The notes below the pieces were generated by a model that was not told the origin of the DNA, did no database searches, and saw only the letters and a program-made list of their open reading frames with translations. From positions 5,022,001 through 5,086,000 of the forward strand of contig NZ_CP036537.1 in the NCBI RefSeq assembly GCF_021184025.1: DNA of 64,000 bases, read 5' to 3'. This DNA is from Rhodopseudomonas boonkerdii (GTDB lineage Bacteria; Pseudomonadota; Alphaproteobacteria; Rhizobiales; Xanthobacteraceae). Shown here in pieces: positions 62,506 to 64,000 of the stretch. Every line of letters starts with the position of its first letter. The stretch's first letter is position 1. The position numbers and the translations under genes are program-made.

Positions 62506-64000
62506 CTACTTCTTCGGCGGCACCAGATAGACGTCGAACCGCGTCGAAACTCCTGCCTGGCCGTTGAAGTAACGGCGTGTGCTCAGCACCATGCGCTCGG
62601 CGCCGGCAGCATGTTCCTTCATCCACGCGTCGCAGCGATCGATATTCCAGGTGCCGGCTTCGCAGATGCCGATGAAGCCGTCGCGCTGTGCTTCGGCGAG
62701 GGTCAGCAGGCCCGATCCACCCTCATCGTAAAGCGTCAGCGGCAAGGGATGATCCGGGCTGTAGAAGGTCATTTGATCCGCGGTGTCGATGAAGCCGGCG
62801 ACAGCGCTCCAGCGCGAATAGGCGCGGGTGTGCCAGATCTCCGTGAGCTGGCCTGCGAGCTGCGAATAGGAGACGTGTGTGAAATTGCCCTTGTCGTCGC
62901 GCGGAAGGCTGAGCACGCAGATCTGCGGAGCGAATGCGAGTGTCAGCAGCGACAGCACCAGCCACACACCGGCGATCCGCGGCAACGCCACGCGCGGCAC
63001 CCGCAACGCCGGAATCGCGATCACCGCCAGCGGCAGCAGGAAGAATAACGGGATGCCCCAGTCGGTCTTGATGTAGATGCTGAAAGCCAGCGCGCCGAAC
63101 GGCGGCCCGATGGCGACGATGGCCTGGATCAGCCAGATATTGAGCGCCTGATCGCGATCGACGGCGGGATTGCCGCGTAGCGACCACGACCGCGCGAAGA
63201 AGGCACCGGGCGCCCGCAGTGCCGTCGTCCACCAGCGCGGCGCCCAGCCGAGCACCGCCGCCGCGATTGCCAACGGCAGCAGCAGCAGCGCGACATTGTG
63301 GCCGACATAACCCCACACCAGTTGCAAACTCTCCCAATAGGACGAAATCGCGTAATGGCCGGCATAGAGGAACGGCGCATAATCCACGCTCCGCACCCAC
63401 TGCACATGCGGGATCATCGCCGCGACCATGGTCACGATCGCCAGCCATGGCGCCGGCGAGCGCAGGAACTGCATCCGCTTCGGATGCATCAGCGCCGCGA
63501 GACCGATGGCGCCGATCATCGTCACCACCCAGTATTTGCTCATCAGGGCCAAAGCGCCAGCGAGGCCCAGCAGCACGCCGGAACGGATCGTGCGCTTTTC
63601 GAAAGCATGCAGATAAGCCAGCACCAGCAGCGGCAGCGAGATCAGCTGCACGAGGTCGGCATTGTATTTGAAGCCCTTGAAGTTGAAGATCGGATAGAGC
63701 GCCACCATCACCAGCACGAAGAATGCGCGGCGCCGATCGACCACATGCAGCGCGATGCCCCAGGTGGCCAGCATGCCGATGCCCACCGTCGTCATGGCGA
63801 GTGCATAAGCAGCCCAGTCTGCGGCCGGAAAGAACGAGAACCAGACACCGGCGATCCAACCCGACAGCGGCGGATGCTTGCCATAGCCGAGCAGGAACTT
63901 CTGTCCCCAGGCATAAGCCTCGGAGACATCGAAATGCACGTCCTGCGCAGCCTTGAGCTGTGTCAGAATGGCCGTCCACAGCACCACATGGGCGATGGTG
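62506..64000 (-). CDS. Membrane glycosyltransferase, GT39/ArnT-like, partial at right edge
   Basis: At least 497 codons run from the window edge to the stop at 62506, and an internal ATG at 63987 is not necessarily the start. The segment DVSEAYAWGQKFLLGYGKHP, then PLSGWIAGVWFSFFP, is the periplasmic loop of dolichyl-phosphate-mannose-mannosyltransferase-type enzymes, with the catalytic-type Asp. About ten helices follow, and a soluble C-terminal domain ends STRFDVYLVPPKK. Such enzymes transfer sugars from polyprenyl-phosphate donors to lipids or proteins. It is convergent with the HPr gene. Confidence 0.87.
   Translation of the reverse strand, partial: TIAHVVLWTAILTQLKAAQDVHFDVSEAYAWGQKFLLGYGKHPPLSGWIAGVWFSFFPAADWAAYALAMTTVGIGMLATWGIALHVVDRRRAFFVLVMVALYPIFNFKGFKYNADLVQLISLPLLVLAYLHAFEKRTIRSGVLLGLAGALALMSKYWVVTMIGAIGLAALMHPKRMQFLRSPAPWLAIVTMVAAMIPHVQWVRSVDYAPFLYAGHYAISSYWESLQLVWGYVGHNVALLLLPLAIAAAVLGWAPRWWTTALRAPGAFFARSWSLRGNPAVDRDQALNIWLIQAIVAIGPPFGALAFSIYIKTDWGIPLFFLLPLAVIAIPALRVPRVALPRIAGVWLVLSLLTLAFAPQICVLSLPRDDKGNFTHVSYSQLAGQLTEIWHTRAYSRWSAVAGFIDTADQMTFYSPDHPLPLTLYDEGGSGLLTLAEAQRDGFIGICEAGTWNIDRCDAWMKEHAAGAERMVLSTRRYFNGQAGVSTRFDVYLVPPKK

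Overview
The window is high-GC chromosome of an alphaproteobacterium. Gene order points to Hyphomicrobiales, most likely the Bradyrhizobium/Rhodopseudomonas/Afipia/Tardiphaga group (Nitrobacteraceae). The supporting blocks are rpmH-rnpA-yidC-yihA-argB, dnaX-ybaB-recR preceded by the SRP RNA, and the pckA / chvI-chvG-hprK-EIIA-HPr cluster. Families of intergenic palindromes typical of that group support the placement. This is inference from content; no database was searched.

Layout. 1-5.2 kb (minus): a hydantoinase/oxoprolinase subunit cut by the left edge, a family-5 ABC substrate-binding protein and a MocR-type regulator, probably one uptake/catabolism unit. 5.5-9.7 kb: the only accessory-looking region. 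It holds a frameshifted MaoC-like gene, an MFS gene that has lost its N-terminal half, a 3' gene fragment, a small ORF, a lower-GC orphan gene for an unrecognised protein of about 650 residues, and tRNA-Arg(ACG). A 14-bp copy of the tRNA 3' end lies about 2.7 kb away. 9.8-17.9 kb: a sensor kinase, then rpmH-rnpA-yidC, yihA-DUF423-argB, a tandem repeat array and a double-DUF1036 secreted protein. 18-26.4 kb: a HAD nucleotidase, dapD-dapE-nucleosidase, convergent def-fmt-truA, and an AmpG-like permease. 26.4-32.7 kb: recR, ybaB, dnaX and ffs on minus; HIT protein, nudC, a PfkB kinase and an Lrp regulator on plus.

32.8-48.8 kb is mixed housekeeping: phosphomanno/glucomutase, retropepsin-like protease, hrpB, an acyltransferase, polA, LysE, a GST, a LysR regulator divergent from a split chromate transporter, pyrE, an NhaD-like antiporter and a DUF2865 protein. 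49-55 kb has glycogen phosphorylase, a PhoP/PhoQ-like two-component system and, divergent from it, two related OB-fold-like proteins. 55.1-64 kb carries an EamA protein, pckA, a HugZ-like protein, chvI-chvG, hprK, EIIA-Man, HPr and a GT39-type membrane glycosyltransferase cut by the right edge. The chvI to HPr block would link envelope/acid sensing and PTS phosphorylation state to carbon metabolism.

Four families of intergenic inverted repeats recur through the window. One supplies the stop codons of both flanking genes. Another forms a frame-preserving tandem array that runs into the start of a secreted-protein gene. The best candidates for something undescribed are the orphan protein beside the tRNA and its surrounding gene debris, a candidate LexA box ahead of an uncharacterised 143-residue protein, and the collagen-like/OB-fold pair beside the two-component system.
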